64,000 bases of DNA, taken from assembly GCA_016286535.1 (NCBI GenBank), contig JAEESZ010000004.1, positions 124,001-188,000 of the forward strand, written 5' to 3'. Both the position numbers and the translations under genes were made by a program. Positions 52,063-61,673 of the stretch are shown here, in pieces (position 1 is the stretch's first letter; each line of letters opens with the position of its first letter). The notes beneath the pieces are model-generated. The model was not told the origin of the DNA. It saw only the letters and a program-made list of their open reading frames with translations, and searched no databases. This DNA is from Treponema sp. GTDB taxonomy: Bacteria; Spirochaetota; Spirochaetia; Treponematales; Treponemataceae.

Positions 52063-52961
52063 ACTTAAAACTAAGAAAGTTTTATAACAGAATTGAACCC
52101 TTTGTTTATCTTTTTCCTTTTATGCTGGGAATCCTGATTTTTATTTTATATCCTGTCATAAATGTTTTTTTACTTTCTTTTAAAGAAAAATATTCTTACT
52201 TAAGAAATACTTACGCAGGCTGGAACTTTCAAAACTATCACGAAATTTTTGCAGATCCTAAATTCCGCTCTGCCATGATAAATACCTTTCTTTATGTTTT
52301 ATTTGTTGTTCCCTTAAGCACTGCTCTTGCCGTAGTTTTAGGAACCCTGCTTAATTCAAAAATTAAGGGAATTGCAATTTTTCAAACTGCCTTTTTTATG
52401 CCCATGGTAACAAGTATTACTGCCGTGGGAATTATATGGCGTTTTATGTACAACAAAAACTACGGAATTATAAACTGGTTTTTAGGCCTTTTTGGAGTAG
52501 AAAAAATAGGCTGGGTTGTAGATTCTTCCTGGTCCCTTACCGCCTTAATTATTTTTGGTGTATGGAATATTTTACCCTTTACAATCATTCTGATTCTTTC
52601 GGGTCTGCAGAATATTAATCCCCTTTACTATACGGCAGCCAGAGTTGACGGAGCAAAAAGCCTGAGGATTTTCTTTAGAATTACAGTTCCTCTTCTTTCT
52701 CCTACCATTTTTTTAGTTTCGATTATTAATACAATTTCATGTTTTAAGGTTTTTAGTGAACTTTATCCGCTTTTTAACGGTAAACCCGGGCCTTATTACA
52801 ATTTGTATACAGTTGTTTATTATATAAGATATGCAATGATGGAAAGACGTGAATATGGAGTTGCGGCTGCAGCGGCTGTAATTTTATTTTTATGTGTTTT
52901 CCTTTTTACATTAATTCAGCTTTATCTTCAAAAACAGATGAGAAGGCGGGGAATAAGATAA
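52059..52961 (+). CDS. ABC transporter permease (UgpA type)
   Basis: 300 residues, six membrane segments. Begins LKLRKFYNRIEPFVYLFPFML. The cytoplasmic coupling loop (YYTAARVDGAKSLRIFFRITVPLL) is the conserved EAA motif of MalF/UgpA permeases. Uses a TTG start overlapping the ATPase stop by 4 bases. One half of the channel. Confidence 0.92.
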   Translation: MNLKLRKFYNRIEPFVYLFPFMLGILIFILYPVINVFLLSFKEKYSYLRNTYAGWNFQNYHEIFADPKFRSAMINTFLYVLFVVPLSTALAVVLGTLLNSKIKGIAIFQTAFFMPMVTSITAVGIIWRFMYNKNYGIINWFLGLFGVEKIGWVVDSSWSLTALIIFGVWNILPFTIILILSGLQNINPLYYTAARVDGAKSLRIFFRITVPLLSPTIFLVSIINTISCFKVFSELYPLFNGKPGPYYNLYTVVYYIRYAMMERREYGVAAAAAVILFLCVFLFTLIQLYLQKQMRRRGIR

Positions 52962-52962
52962 T

Positions 52963-53787
52963 ATGAAAGGTCAGCTGCTTAGAAAATCATTAATTTATAT
53001 TGTTTTAACTCTTTTTGCCCTTATAATGGTTTTTCCTTTTATCTGGATGCTGCTTGGAGCTTTTAAAACTCGTGCAGAAATTATTGCAAATCCTCCGACC
53101 TTTTTTCCTCACGACATTACTTTTTCTAATTTTTCAGAAGCTTTTTCAAAGGCTCCCTTTGCAAAATATTTTTTTAATTCCATCATTGTAATGATTGCAA
53201 ATACTTTGCTTACTGCTCTTACAACAATATTCGGCGCTTTTGTATTTTCAAGACTAAATTTTCCATTTAAATCTTTTGTATTTTCTCTGCTCCTTTCTTT
53301 AATGATGATTCCTTTTGAGATGCTTATTATTACAAACTATACAACCATTGTAAAAATGCATCTTTACAATACACTGCCGGCCTTAATTCTGCCTTTTATC
53401 TCTAATATTTTTTATACCTATATATTAAAAAACTTTTTTGACACAATTCCAGACAGCCTTTATTATTCTGCAAAAATAGACGGCGCTTCCAACTGGAAAT
53501 TCCTCTGGCGCATTATGGTTCCTCTTGCAAAGCCATCACTTTTTACAATAATCCTCTTAAATGCCCTGTCTTCCTGGAATTCCTTTATGTGGCCTCTATA
53601 TATAACATCAGATGCTTCTTCAAGAACCCTTCCTTACGGACTTCAGGTTTTTACTACAGAAGCAGGTTCTTATCCTGAGCTTTTAATGGCCGCTTCTACC
53701 GTCATCATTCTTCCTATGCTCATCTTATTTTTAATTGCCAGAAAATACATAATTACAGGGGTTTCCCGCGGCGGAATTAAAGCATAA
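52963..53787 (+). CDS. ABC transporter permease (UgpE type)
   Basis: 274 residues, six membrane segments. The EAA motif is YYSAKIDGASNWKFLWRIMVPL (two parts). FPFIWMLLGAFKTRAEI is typical of UgpE/MalG. Second half of the channel; starts 1 base after the first permease. Last gene of the operon. Confidence 0.92.
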   Translation: MKGQLLRKSLIYIVLTLFALIMVFPFIWMLLGAFKTRAEIIANPPTFFPHDITFSNFSEAFSKAPFAKYFFNSIIVMIANTLLTALTTIFGAFVFSRLNFPFKSFVFSLLLSLMMIPFEMLIITNYTTIVKMHLYNTLPALILPFISNIFYTYILKNFFDTIPDSLYYSAKIDGASNWKFLWRIMVPLAKPSLFTIILLNALSSWNSFMWPLYITSDASSRTLPYGLQVFTTEAGSYPELLMAASTVIILPMLILFLIARKYIITGVSRGGIKA

Positions 53788-53808
53788 AGAACAAAAAATC
53801 AAATGACA

Positions 53809-53837
53809 TTGAAATGAATCCTTTTTATTACTATAAT
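53809..53837 (+). promoter_or_regulatory. Promoter of trpS
   Basis: -35 TTGAAA (53809-53814), 17-base spacer, -10 TATAAT (53832-53837). The leader is about 25 bases with AAGGATGA. Confidence 0.8.
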
Positions 53838-53868
53838 ATTTGCATAAATTTTAAGTAAGGATGATGCT

Positions 53869-54969
53869 ATGAGTGAAGAAATCCAGTACACAGACATAAA
53901 TAAAAGCTTTGAAGCAGCTTTAGAAAGAAGCCGCAAAATTGAAGAAGATTTAACCAAAAATCCAAAAAAATATAGAGTTCTTACAGGCGACCGCCCAACA
54001 GGACGTCTTCATATTGGTCACTATTTTGGTTCTATTCAAAATAGAGTTCGCCTTGCTAACATGGGTGTTCCTACCATGATTTTAATTGCAGATTACCAGG
54101 TATTAACAGATCATGATGCATACCAGGAAATCAGCCAGAACACCAAACAGCTTGTAATTGACTATCTTGCAGCCGGAATTAATCCTGAAAAACAGGATGT
54201 AATTATTTATCCTCATTCTTATGTTCCTGAATGTAACCAGCTTATGATTCCATTCTTGACTCTTGTTTCAAATGCAGAACTGAGCCGTAACCCAACCGTA
54301 AAGGAAGAAATTGAATCTGCCGGTCTTAAAAACGTAAATGCCGGAATGTATACATATCCTGTTCATCAGGCCTGCGATATACTTTTCTGCAAGGGAAATG
54401 TTGTACCTGTAGGAAAAGATCAGCTTCCTCACCTTGAAATGACAAGAACAATTGCCAACCGCTTTAATAAAAAATTCTGTCTTGATGCAGGTAAAGAACC
54501 TGTATTCCCTGAACCACAGGCCCTGCTTTCTAAAACTCCAATGATTCTTGGCCTGGACGGAAGCCAGAAAATGAGTAAGTCCCGCGGTAATGCCGTAATG
54601 CTTTCTGCTACAGAAGATGAAACTGCAAAACTCATTAAAAAGGCAAAAACTGATCAGGACAGAAACATCACTTATGATCCTGTAAACAGACCTGAAGTTG
54701 CAAACCTTCTTATGCTTATTTCTCTTTGTACAGGAGAAGCACCTGATGCAATTGCTGCAAGAATTGGTGACGGTGGTGGAGGAATGTTAAAAGCCCAGCT
54801 TACCGAAGCATTGAACGAAAAACTCAGACCTTTAAGAGCAGAAAGAGCAAGACTCGAAGCTGATCCTGAGTATATCCGCAAGGTTCTTCTTAAGGGTGCA
54901 GAACGCGCCCGCGAAATTGGTATTCAGACTCTTGAAGAAGTTCGCGAAAGAATGAACATGGTTATCTAG
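53869..54969 (+). CDS. trpS: Tryptophanyl-tRNA synthetase
   Basis: 366 residues, with about 35 residues added at the N-terminus compared with typical TrpRS. Class I motifs: LHIGHYFGS (HIGH at about 48-51) and KMSKSRG (about 234-240). SNAELSRNPTVKEE is also typical. It charges tRNA-Trp. It has its own promoter. metG follows 52 bases later. Confidence 0.96.
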   Translation: MSEEIQYTDINKSFEAALERSRKIEEDLTKNPKKYRVLTGDRPTGRLHIGHYFGSIQNRVRLANMGVPTMILIADYQVLTDHDAYQEISQNTKQLVIDYLAAGINPEKQDVIIYPHSYVPECNQLMIPFLTLVSNAELSRNPTVKEEIESAGLKNVNAGMYTYPVHQACDILFCKGNVVPVGKDQLPHLEMTRTIANRFNKKFCLDAGKEPVFPEPQALLSKTPMILGLDGSQKMSKSRGNAVMLSATEDETAKLIKKAKTDQDRNITYDPVNRPEVANLLMLISLCTGEAPDAIAARIGDGGGGMLKAQLTEALNEKLRPLRAERARLEADPEYIRKVLLKGAERAREIGIQTLEEVRERMNMVI

Positions 54970-55021
54970 ACCATAATTTACAAAAAATAAGACAAGAAAA
55001 TATAATTTTTGAGGTTTTTAA

Positions 55022-57340
55022 ATGAATAGAAGACTTATTACAGCCGCTTTACCTTACGTAAATAATATTCCGCATTTAGGAAATATAATTCAGTCTCTTT
55101 CCGGAGATGTTTTTGCAAGATTCTGCCGTAACCGCGGTTATGATACTTTGTATGTTTGTGGTGTAGACGAATACGGAACTGCCACAGAAACAAAGGCACT
55201 TGAAGAAAAAAAATCTCCACGTGAACTTTGTGATTATTACTACAACGAGCATTTAAAAATCTACAAGTGGTTTAACATCAACTTTGATAAATTCGGCCGT
55301 ACATCTAACGAACAGTGTACAGAAATTACCCAGGGCCTTTTTAACGACCTGGATAAAGCTGGCCTTATTCATGAACATGTAAATAAACAGCTTTTCTGTC
55401 CACATTGTAATATGTTCCTTGCAGACCGCTATGTTGACGGAACCTGTCCAAAATGTGGTTCTACAAAGGCCCGCGGAGACCAGTGTGATGAATGTGGTTC
55501 TCTTTTGGATCCTGTTGAATTAAAAGAACCAAAATGTCATACCTGCGGTTCAACTCCAGAAGTTCGCGAAACAAAACATCTCTATATTGACCTTCCAAAC
55601 TTAAGCGGAAAATTAAATGAATGGATGGAAGGAGTCAGCAAAGAAGGAAAATGGTCAGACAATGCCATCAACATTACAAAAGCCTGGATTCGCGACGGCT
55701 TAAATGAAAGGGCAATTACCCGCGACTTAAAATGGGGTATTCCGGTTCCAAAAGAAGGCTATGAAAACAAGGTTTTCTATGTATGGTTTAATGCCCCAAT
55801 CGGTTACATTTCCATTACAAAACAACTGGCAGATGAATTAAAGAAGGCCGGAAAAGAAAGCTTTGACTGGAAGAGCTGGTGGATTCCTTCAGAAAGTGAA
55901 GAAGCTAAAAATAAAGAAAAGGTAGATTTGTTCCAGTTCATTGGAAAAGATAACATTCCTTTCCACACGGTTATTTTCCCTGCAACTATGCTGGGGTCTC
56001 CTCACGACTGGACAAAACTTTATCATATGTCTTCAACCGAATACATGAATTACGAAGGCGGAAAATTCTCTAAGAGCCGCGGAGTAGGTGTATTTGGAAG
56101 TGATGCAATTGAAACAGGAATTCCTGCAGATGCATGGCGTTTCTATATTTTCTATAACAGACCAGAAAAACAGGACTTCCAGTTCACTTGGAAAGATTTC
56201 ATGGAAAAATTAAACAGTGAACTTATTGGAAATCTTGGAAACCTTGTAAACAGAACTCTCTTATTTGTAAATAAATATTATGACGGAAAGATTCCTCAGG
56301 CCTGCGAAGATACAGAACTCTGGACAAAGGTTAGGGAACTTGAGAAAAAAGCAACCGACTATCTTGAATGGGCAGAATTAAAGGATGCTTTCCACACAAT
56401 GTTCGAAATTGCAGATATCTGTAATAAAAAATTCCAGGCAACTGAACCATGGAAGGCAAGAACAGAAAATCCACAGGTGGCAGAAAGTTTAATTTACAAT
56501 CTTTCTTACGTAATCAAAGATTTAATGATTATGATGAATCCATACATGCCTGAATATACACAGAAGATTATGTCTTACTTTGGTAAGACTATTCAGGAAA
56601 AGAAAGTTGGAATGGAAACTCTTGAAGGACTTACCTGGAACGACCTTGGTAAGCTGGAAGGCCTTTCTGACATTGGACCAACCGAAGTTTACTTCAAACC
56701 AATGGATCAGAAAACTATGATTGCTTTACGCGATAAATACAGCGGAAAGAACAATAAGGCTTCAAATGAAAACAAAGAAAAACAGCCTAAAAAGGCAGAA
56801 AAGAAAAATACAGAACCTGAAGTTTTACCATTAGACCAGCAGGCTGCTTTCTTTAATGCAAATATCGAACTTACTGTTGCAAAAATTACAGATGTAAAGC
56901 CAAATCCTGAAGGAGAAAAACTTTACATTGAAACTCTTGATGACGGAAGCGGAAGTCCACGTACAATTCAGTCAGGACTCAGAATGTACTTAAAGGAATC
57001 TGATTTACTTGGAAAGCATGTAATTATTGCAAGTAATCTTGCTCCTCGTACAATGAGAGGGGTAGAAAGCCGCGGTATGCTTCTTGCAGGCGACTACAAA
57101 GATGCAGACGGAAAAGATTGTGTTGAAGTTCTTGATGCTTCATGGGCTAAGCCTGGAACAAAGGTTGTACTCGAAGGTGCAGATGTAAATGCTCAGAAAA
57201 AGGCAGAAATTAATGCCGGAGAATTCTTCTCTGTACAGATTATGGCTAAAGACGGACTTGTTCAGATTGCAGGTAAAAAACTCCTTGCAGATGGTAAAGA
57301 AATAAAAACTCAGAATGCCCTTAATTCTGAAATAGGCTAA
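55022..57340 (+). CDS. metG: Methionyl-tRNA synthetase with C-terminal tRNA-binding domain
   Basis: 772 residues. PYVNNIPHLGN (HIGH variant) and KFSKS (about 347-351) are the class I motifs. A zinc-binding knuckle region has several CxxC pairs (CPHCNMF, CPKCGS, CDECGS, CHTCGS). A Lys-rich linker (about 580-605) leads to an EMAP/Trbp-type OB domain (about 615-725) and a short tail. It charges initiator and elongator tRNA-Met. Confidence 0.97.
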   Translation: MNRRLITAALPYVNNIPHLGNIIQSLSGDVFARFCRNRGYDTLYVCGVDEYGTATETKALEEKKSPRELCDYYYNEHLKIYKWFNINFDKFGRTSNEQCTEITQGLFNDLDKAGLIHEHVNKQLFCPHCNMFLADRYVDGTCPKCGSTKARGDQCDECGSLLDPVELKEPKCHTCGSTPEVRETKHLYIDLPNLSGKLNEWMEGVSKEGKWSDNAINITKAWIRDGLNERAITRDLKWGIPVPKEGYENKVFYVWFNAPIGYISITKQLADELKKAGKESFDWKSWWIPSESEEAKNKEKVDLFQFIGKDNIPFHTVIFPATMLGSPHDWTKLYHMSSTEYMNYEGGKFSKSRGVGVFGSDAIETGIPADAWRFYIFYNRPEKQDFQFTWKDFMEKLNSELIGNLGNLVNRTLLFVNKYYDGKIPQACEDTELWTKVRELEKKATDYLEWAELKDAFHTMFEIADICNKKFQATEPWKARTENPQVAESLIYNLSYVIKDLMIMMNPYMPEYTQKIMSYFGKTIQEKKVGMETLEGLTWNDLGKLEGLSDIGPTEVYFKPMDQKTMIALRDKYSGKNNKASNENKEKQPKKAEKKNTEPEVLPLDQQAAFFNANIELTVAKITDVKPNPEGEKLYIETLDDGSGSPRTIQSGLRMYLKESDLLGKHVIIASNLAPRTMRGVESRGMLLAGDYKDADGKDCVEVLDASWAKPGTKVVLEGADVNAQKKAEINAGEFFSVQIMAKDGLVQIAGKKLLADGKEIKTQNALNSEIG

Positions 57341-57353
57341 CAGGAAGTATAAA

Positions 57354-58586
57354 TTGAAGTTACATCAGATTATAAACAGTCTTCTGGAAACAGACTTATA
57401 TAAGTTTTCAATGGGTCAGGCAATATATCATCAGTATCCTTCTTACAAAACAAGGTGGACTTTTAAATGCAGAAATACAGACGTAAAGTTCACTAAAGAA
57501 ATGGTAGAAGAAATTAAAGAACAGATTCACACTTACTGTTCTTTAAGATTCAATAAAGAAGAGCTTAAATATCTTGCTAAAATTGAATGGCTGCATGAAG
57601 ATTATATTGAACATCTTCAGATATGGAAGCCACGCTTTGAAGATTTTGAAATTTCTACAGATTCTCCTTGCGGACTTTTCCTTGAAGCAAACGGAACCTG
57701 GCTTAATACTTCAATGTATGAAATTCCTGTTCTTGCCATTATAAATGAAGTCTATTTTAGAATGGCTTATAATTATGATGAACTTTTTGAACAGTATAAA
57801 AGAAAACTCAAAGAAAAAACTCAGTGGCTCATTGACGGAACTTACAATATTGGAGTTTTCTCTGAATTCGGTTTAAGAAGAAGACTTTCTGCAGAAGCCC
57901 AGGATTTAGCCGTTAAAACTCTATGCGAAAATAATAAGAATTTTAAAGATTCAAAATGTCTTGGAACTTCAAATGTTTACCTTGCCATGAAGTATAACGT
58001 TGTTCCTGTTGGAACCATGGCTCATGAGTTTGTTATGTGTGTAGGGCAGGGAAATCCTATGTATAATCCTGCATATTCCAACAAGCTTGCAATGAAGTCC
58101 TGGACAGATGAATACGGTGTATTAAACGGAACATACCTTACAGATACAATTGGTGATGAAGTATGCCATAGAGACATGGAATATACTTATTCAATCCTCT
58201 TTGGTGGTGTAAGACACGATTCCGGAGACCCTTACAAGTGGGGCGAAGAATGGATTAAACACTATCAGAGCTACTACAACAAGTATCATGATGAAAGGGT
58301 AAATCCAAAAAACAAGACTCTTCTTTTCAGCGACAGTCTTGACTTCCCAAGAGCTTCGGCCCTCTATTCTCACTTTAAAGACAGAATTAAGGTAGGCTTT
58401 GGAATTGGAACTTATATTGCCAACGATACAGATGTAGAAGCTTTAAATATTGTTATGAAGGTTTCTGAATGTAATGGACGCCCTGTAGCAAAACTTTCTA
58501 ATGCAGACAGTAAGACAATGTGTAAGGATGATGCCTACATTGAGTATCTTCATAAAACTATAGACTGGAGAATAACACACGAATAA
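57354..58586 (+). CDS. pncB: Nicotinate phosphoribosyltransferase
   Basis: 410 residues from a TTG start with AGGAAG before it. SLLETDLYKFSMGQAIYHQYP is the PncB opening. GTSNVYLAMKYNVVPVGTMAHEFVM (in part) and GGVRHDSGDPYKWGEEWI hold the phosphoribosyl and active-site segments. Makes nicotinate mononucleotide from nicotinate and PRPP in the NAD salvage pathway. Lies 13 bases after metG. Confidence 0.95.
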   Translation: MKLHQIINSLLETDLYKFSMGQAIYHQYPSYKTRWTFKCRNTDVKFTKEMVEEIKEQIHTYCSLRFNKEELKYLAKIEWLHEDYIEHLQIWKPRFEDFEISTDSPCGLFLEANGTWLNTSMYEIPVLAIINEVYFRMAYNYDELFEQYKRKLKEKTQWLIDGTYNIGVFSEFGLRRRLSAEAQDLAVKTLCENNKNFKDSKCLGTSNVYLAMKYNVVPVGTMAHEFVMCVGQGNPMYNPAYSNKLAMKSWTDEYGVLNGTYLTDTIGDEVCHRDMEYTYSILFGGVRHDSGDPYKWGEEWIKHYQSYYNKYHDERVNPKNKTLLFSDSLDFPRASALYSHFKDRIKVGFGIGTYIANDTDVEALNIVMKVSECNGRPVAKLSNADSKTMCKDDAYIEYLHKTIDWRITHE

Positions 58587-58589
58587 GCC

Positions 58590-59855
58590 ATGTTTGACAT
58601 AAAAGTAACACCAATAGCAGAATCTAAAAAGCCTAATGAGGGCAGTTTTTTACAGACACCTTTCTGGTGTTCTTTTAAGCAAAGACACGGCTGGTCTTAT
58701 TCAAGATTTCTGGTTGAAGCAGAATTGAATTCTGAATATCAGAAGATGCTTGAAGATGAAGGCTGTTCCAGAGCTTCTGCTGCAGATAATATTTATAAAA
58801 AAACTTTTGAACTTGCCATCTTAAACAGAAGTTTTGCAAAAGGTATTTTTAATATCTGTTATATTCCTTTGGCACCTGCTTTATTTTTTAAATGTACAGA
58901 CCAGAAAGAAATTGATGCCGCTCTGGAGGGGGATGAAAACTCTGTTTTTAAGGAAGAACTGGTTACCCCTGAAACACAGACAATTGAGTTTGCTCATTTT
59001 ATCAAAGAACTTTCCCTGCAGCTTAAAAAGGAACTTCCTGCAAATACAATCCTTATAAGATACGATCCTGATATTACCTTCTACAATACGGAAGACAGAG
59101 ATTTATTTAATTATGGCTTAAGAACGGTGGCTTTTGCCGATAAGATAAAGCTTAAGAAGAGTAAGGTGGATATTCAGCCGCCAGATTCAACTCTGGTAGA
59201 TTTAACCTGCAGCGAAGACGAAATGCTTTCCCGCATGCATGCAAAATGGCGTTATAACATACGTTTAAGCGAAAAAAAAGGCGTAATTGTAAAAAAATAC
59301 CTGGGAAATGATATGAACTTGTCTGAAAAACTGGACAAATTCTATGAATTAACCAAAGAAACAAACGCCAGAGACGGAAATGCAAGACATGCCCTGTCTT
59401 ATTACAAAGATTTAATTATCTCTTCAATTAAAGAAATAGAAGAAGGAAAAGATTCTCCTTTAGTTTCTTTATATATAGCTGAACACGAAGGTGAAGAAAT
59501 TGCTTCAATAATGACTCTTTTCACTAAAACAGAAAGTATTTACCTTTATGGGGCTTCTTCAAATAAAAAGAGAAATCTTATGCCTAATCATCTTTTGCAG
59601 TGGACTGCCATGAAAGATGCAAAAGCATATGGTTCTTCTTACTATGATATGTATGGTATGCCTCCGGAAGGAAAAGACGAAAAGCACCCTATGCATGGAC
59701 TTTACATGTTTAAGGCTAATTTTGGAGGCCAGAATATACACCGCACAGGCAGCTGGGATTATCCTTTGAAGGCGGTTTACGGCCTATACAAAATGGCAGA
59801 AGTTACCAGAGCCTGGTGGCATAAAAAGGTAATTAAAAAATTAAAGGGGCGCTAG
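58590..59855 (+). CDS. FemAB-family aminoacyltransferase-like protein
   Basis: 421 residues. Two GNAT-like halves: QTPFWCSFKQRHGW and LIRYDPDITFYNTEDRDLFN in the first, and MHAKWRYNIRLSEKKGV with LYGASSNKKRNLMPNHLLQW in the second. These are FemX/FemA patterns, enzymes that add amino acids to the peptidoglycan bridge. Three bases after pncB. Its last 15 bases overlap the convergent thioesterase. Confidence 0.85.
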   Translation: MFDIKVTPIAESKKPNEGSFLQTPFWCSFKQRHGWSYSRFLVEAELNSEYQKMLEDEGCSRASAADNIYKKTFELAILNRSFAKGIFNICYIPLAPALFFKCTDQKEIDAALEGDENSVFKEELVTPETQTIEFAHFIKELSLQLKKELPANTILIRYDPDITFYNTEDRDLFNYGLRTVAFADKIKLKKSKVDIQPPDSTLVDLTCSEDEMLSRMHAKWRYNIRLSEKKGVIVKKYLGNDMNLSEKLDKFYELTKETNARDGNARHALSYYKDLIISSIKEIEEGKDSPLVSLYIAEHEGEEIASIMTLFTKTESIYLYGASSNKKRNLMPNHLLQWTAMKDAKAYGSSYYDMYGMPPEGKDEKHPMHGLYMFKANFGGQNIHRTGSWDYPLKAVYGLYKMAEVTRAWWHKKVIKKLKGR

Positions 59856-60239
59856 TCTGCAGCCTGTAGTATTTACTACAGCAACCAGATTTCCTTCTTT
59901 ATCTGTTAAATCTATCTGGTAAAAACAGATGCTTCTTCCGTTTTTAAGGAGTTTTGCCTCGGCATATAATTCATCTCCTTTTACCGAACGAAGATAATTT
60001 ATAGTACTGCTGCTTGTTACTACCTTATTTATATTATCATTTGTTGCTACAGCAAAGGCAAAATCTGCAGTGGTAAAATAAGCTCCGCCCATTAAAAAGC
60101 CAAGTCCATTCAGGTGGCGGTCTTCAATCTTAAGCTTTACTTTTGCAGTGTTTTCTCCAACAGAAATAATTTCAAGTCCCGTAGTTTCTACTGCAAAACG
60201 GTCCTGTTTAAAAAATTCTTTTTTTTCTTCAAGTGTCAT
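59841..60239 (-). CDS. PaaI-like hotdog-fold thioesterase
   Basis: 132 residues. HLNGLGFLMGGAYFTTADFAFAVATN (in part) is the PaaI/4HBT core; Asp in ADFAFA and the GG loop are the usual catalytic surroundings. It hydrolyses an acyl-CoA, perhaps a medium-chain or aryl one as in the synthetases of this window. Converges with FemAB with a 15-base overlap and follows the ATP-grasp gene after 23 bases. Confidence 0.87.
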   Translation of the reverse strand: MTLEEKKEFFKQDRFAVETTGLEIISVGENTAKVKLKIEDRHLNGLGFLMGGAYFTTADFAFAVATNDNINKVVTSSSTINYLRSVKGDELYAEAKLLKNGRSICFYQIDLTDKEGNLVAVVNTTGCRLAPL

Positions 60240-60262
60240 ATTTTTTCCTTTTATAAATTATT

Positions 60263-61639
60263 TTATTTTAATTTTTCAAGCATTAAAAGGGCTTTTTCAT
60301 AAAAACTTTCATCAATCAAAGCTTTAAAACTGGTCTTCAGGTAATCAAGGTTTTCTTTCAGGCTTTTTCCTTCTTCGCAGATGATTACATCGCAGTAGCC
60401 TTCTTCTCTTTTTTGTTTTGCCCCGTCATTCTTTGTCTGGTTGATTTCTTTTATAAAGGGAAGGGCTGCAAGCTCTTTTTTAGTTTTTTCATCCAGCAGG
60501 GGAAGTTTAATCGAAAAGACTTTTTCTTCTCTAATATTTTTATAATAATCCTTTACCTGAGCATTAATAATAAGATCAAAATAAGTTTTATTGCAGGAAG
60601 AGCAAATCAGATTTGTCATTCCGCTTAATCTTGGGTTTATTTCAATAATAAACCATTTGCTTCCGTCAAAAACTAAATCCACCTGGGCAATTCCATCAAT
60701 CTCTAAAAGCTCTGCAAGTCTTTCTATTTCGCTTTTTAATTCCTTTATTTTATAAGATTCAGAGTTAAAGGGCCCTGCTTTTATGCTCTGTTTTGGACTT
60801 GTAATCATATACTGGTTCAGGCTTAGCATAAAGGGTGACGAGATATAGTAATTTCCCCGGCTTCCGTATATTTCAAGACCAAAGTGCTGGCCCTTTATTA
60901 ATTCCTGTATGATTTTATCTCCGTTATTTTTTTTAGATAAAAGATAGGCTTTTGCGCTCTTATAAGTGGTTAATACTTCTGCTCCATAACTGCTTAGCCC
61001 GCATGAATCCTTAATAATTATTGGAAAAGTAAGATTTTCAACTTTTTCAAGAATATCTTCGGCATAAACATTTTCAACTAAATCCTGCTTTGCTTTATGG
61101 GCAAGAAATAATTCATGATTTACATAAAGACTTTCAGGGCTTATAAAATTATTGGAAGCTAAAAAGCCGCTGGTTAATTTTTTGTCAAAGCAAATGTTTT
61201 GACATGTGATGCTGTTTGTAATAACTTTGATATTCTTCTGCCTTAAATATTTTGCAATATGGGCATCTTTTATTCCCTGCCAGTCAAAGGGTTTATAAAA
61301 GGCTGAAAAAGAAACGGCCAGGTCTGCTTTTTCTTTTATTATTTCTTCTGCAAAGTCGCGGCTGCTTATATTCTGATTCAGGATTTTATATTTTACGTTT
61401 GGAAGCCGGTCAACCTTTCCCTGCCTGTCTAAATCAAGCAGAAAAAGGGCAGGCAGCTGAGAAATTATAATAATTTCATTTTCGCCGCTGGAAGCAGAAG
61501 AAGCAGCAGAGGAAGAAGATGATGATGTGTAAGAAGCAATAAAGGATTTAAGTTTATTTTTGCAGGAAGGATAGAATTCGTAGTGAAAAAGTTCTGCATC
61601 GTATTTCGTTGAATTTGAATTATAGAGTATAATTTTCAT
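60263..61639 (-). CDS. ATP-grasp ligase of unknown substrate
   Basis: 458 residues. The ATP-grasp core is at about 190-345: FPIIIKDSCGLSSYGAEVL, then IIQELIKGQHFGLEIYG and IDGIAQVDLVFDGSKWFIIEINPRLSGMTNL (in part), the last with the metal ligands. The N-terminal part has a Ser/Ala tract (about 40-50). Such proteins join a carboxyl group to an amine, using ATP. Partner and product are not known. Divergent from plsC. Confidence 0.82.
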   Translation of the reverse strand: MKIILYNSNSTKYDAELFHYEFYPSCKNKLKSFIASYTSSSSSSAASSASSGENEIIIISQLPALFLLDLDRQGKVDRLPNVKYKILNQNISSRDFAEEIIKEKADLAVSFSAFYKPFDWQGIKDAHIAKYLRQKNIKVITNSITCQNICFDKKLTSGFLASNNFISPESLYVNHELFLAHKAKQDLVENVYAEDILEKVENLTFPIIIKDSCGLSSYGAEVLTTYKSAKAYLLSKKNNGDKIIQELIKGQHFGLEIYGSRGNYYISSPFMLSLNQYMITSPKQSIKAGPFNSESYKIKELKSEIERLAELLEIDGIAQVDLVFDGSKWFIIEINPRLSGMTNLICSSCNKTYFDLIINAQVKDYYKNIREEKVFSIKLPLLDEKTKKELAALPFIKEINQTKNDGAKQKREEGYCDVIICEEGKSLKENLDYLKTSFKALIDESFYEKALLMLEKLK

Positions 61640-61646
61640 AATAATA

Positions 61647-61655
61647 TGTTATAAT
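61647..61655 (+). promoter_or_regulatory. Extended -10 promoter of plsC
   Basis: TGT-TATAAT; no convincing -35 at the usual distance. AGGGAG at 61663-61668 precedes the ATG. Confidence 0.55.
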
Positions 61656-61673
61656 TAAATCTAGGGAGATTTT

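Noticed and set aside
54961-55021. T-box or other riboswitch before metG
   Set aside because: The gap is only 52 bases and AT-rich without a stable stem; the same holds for the trpS leader.
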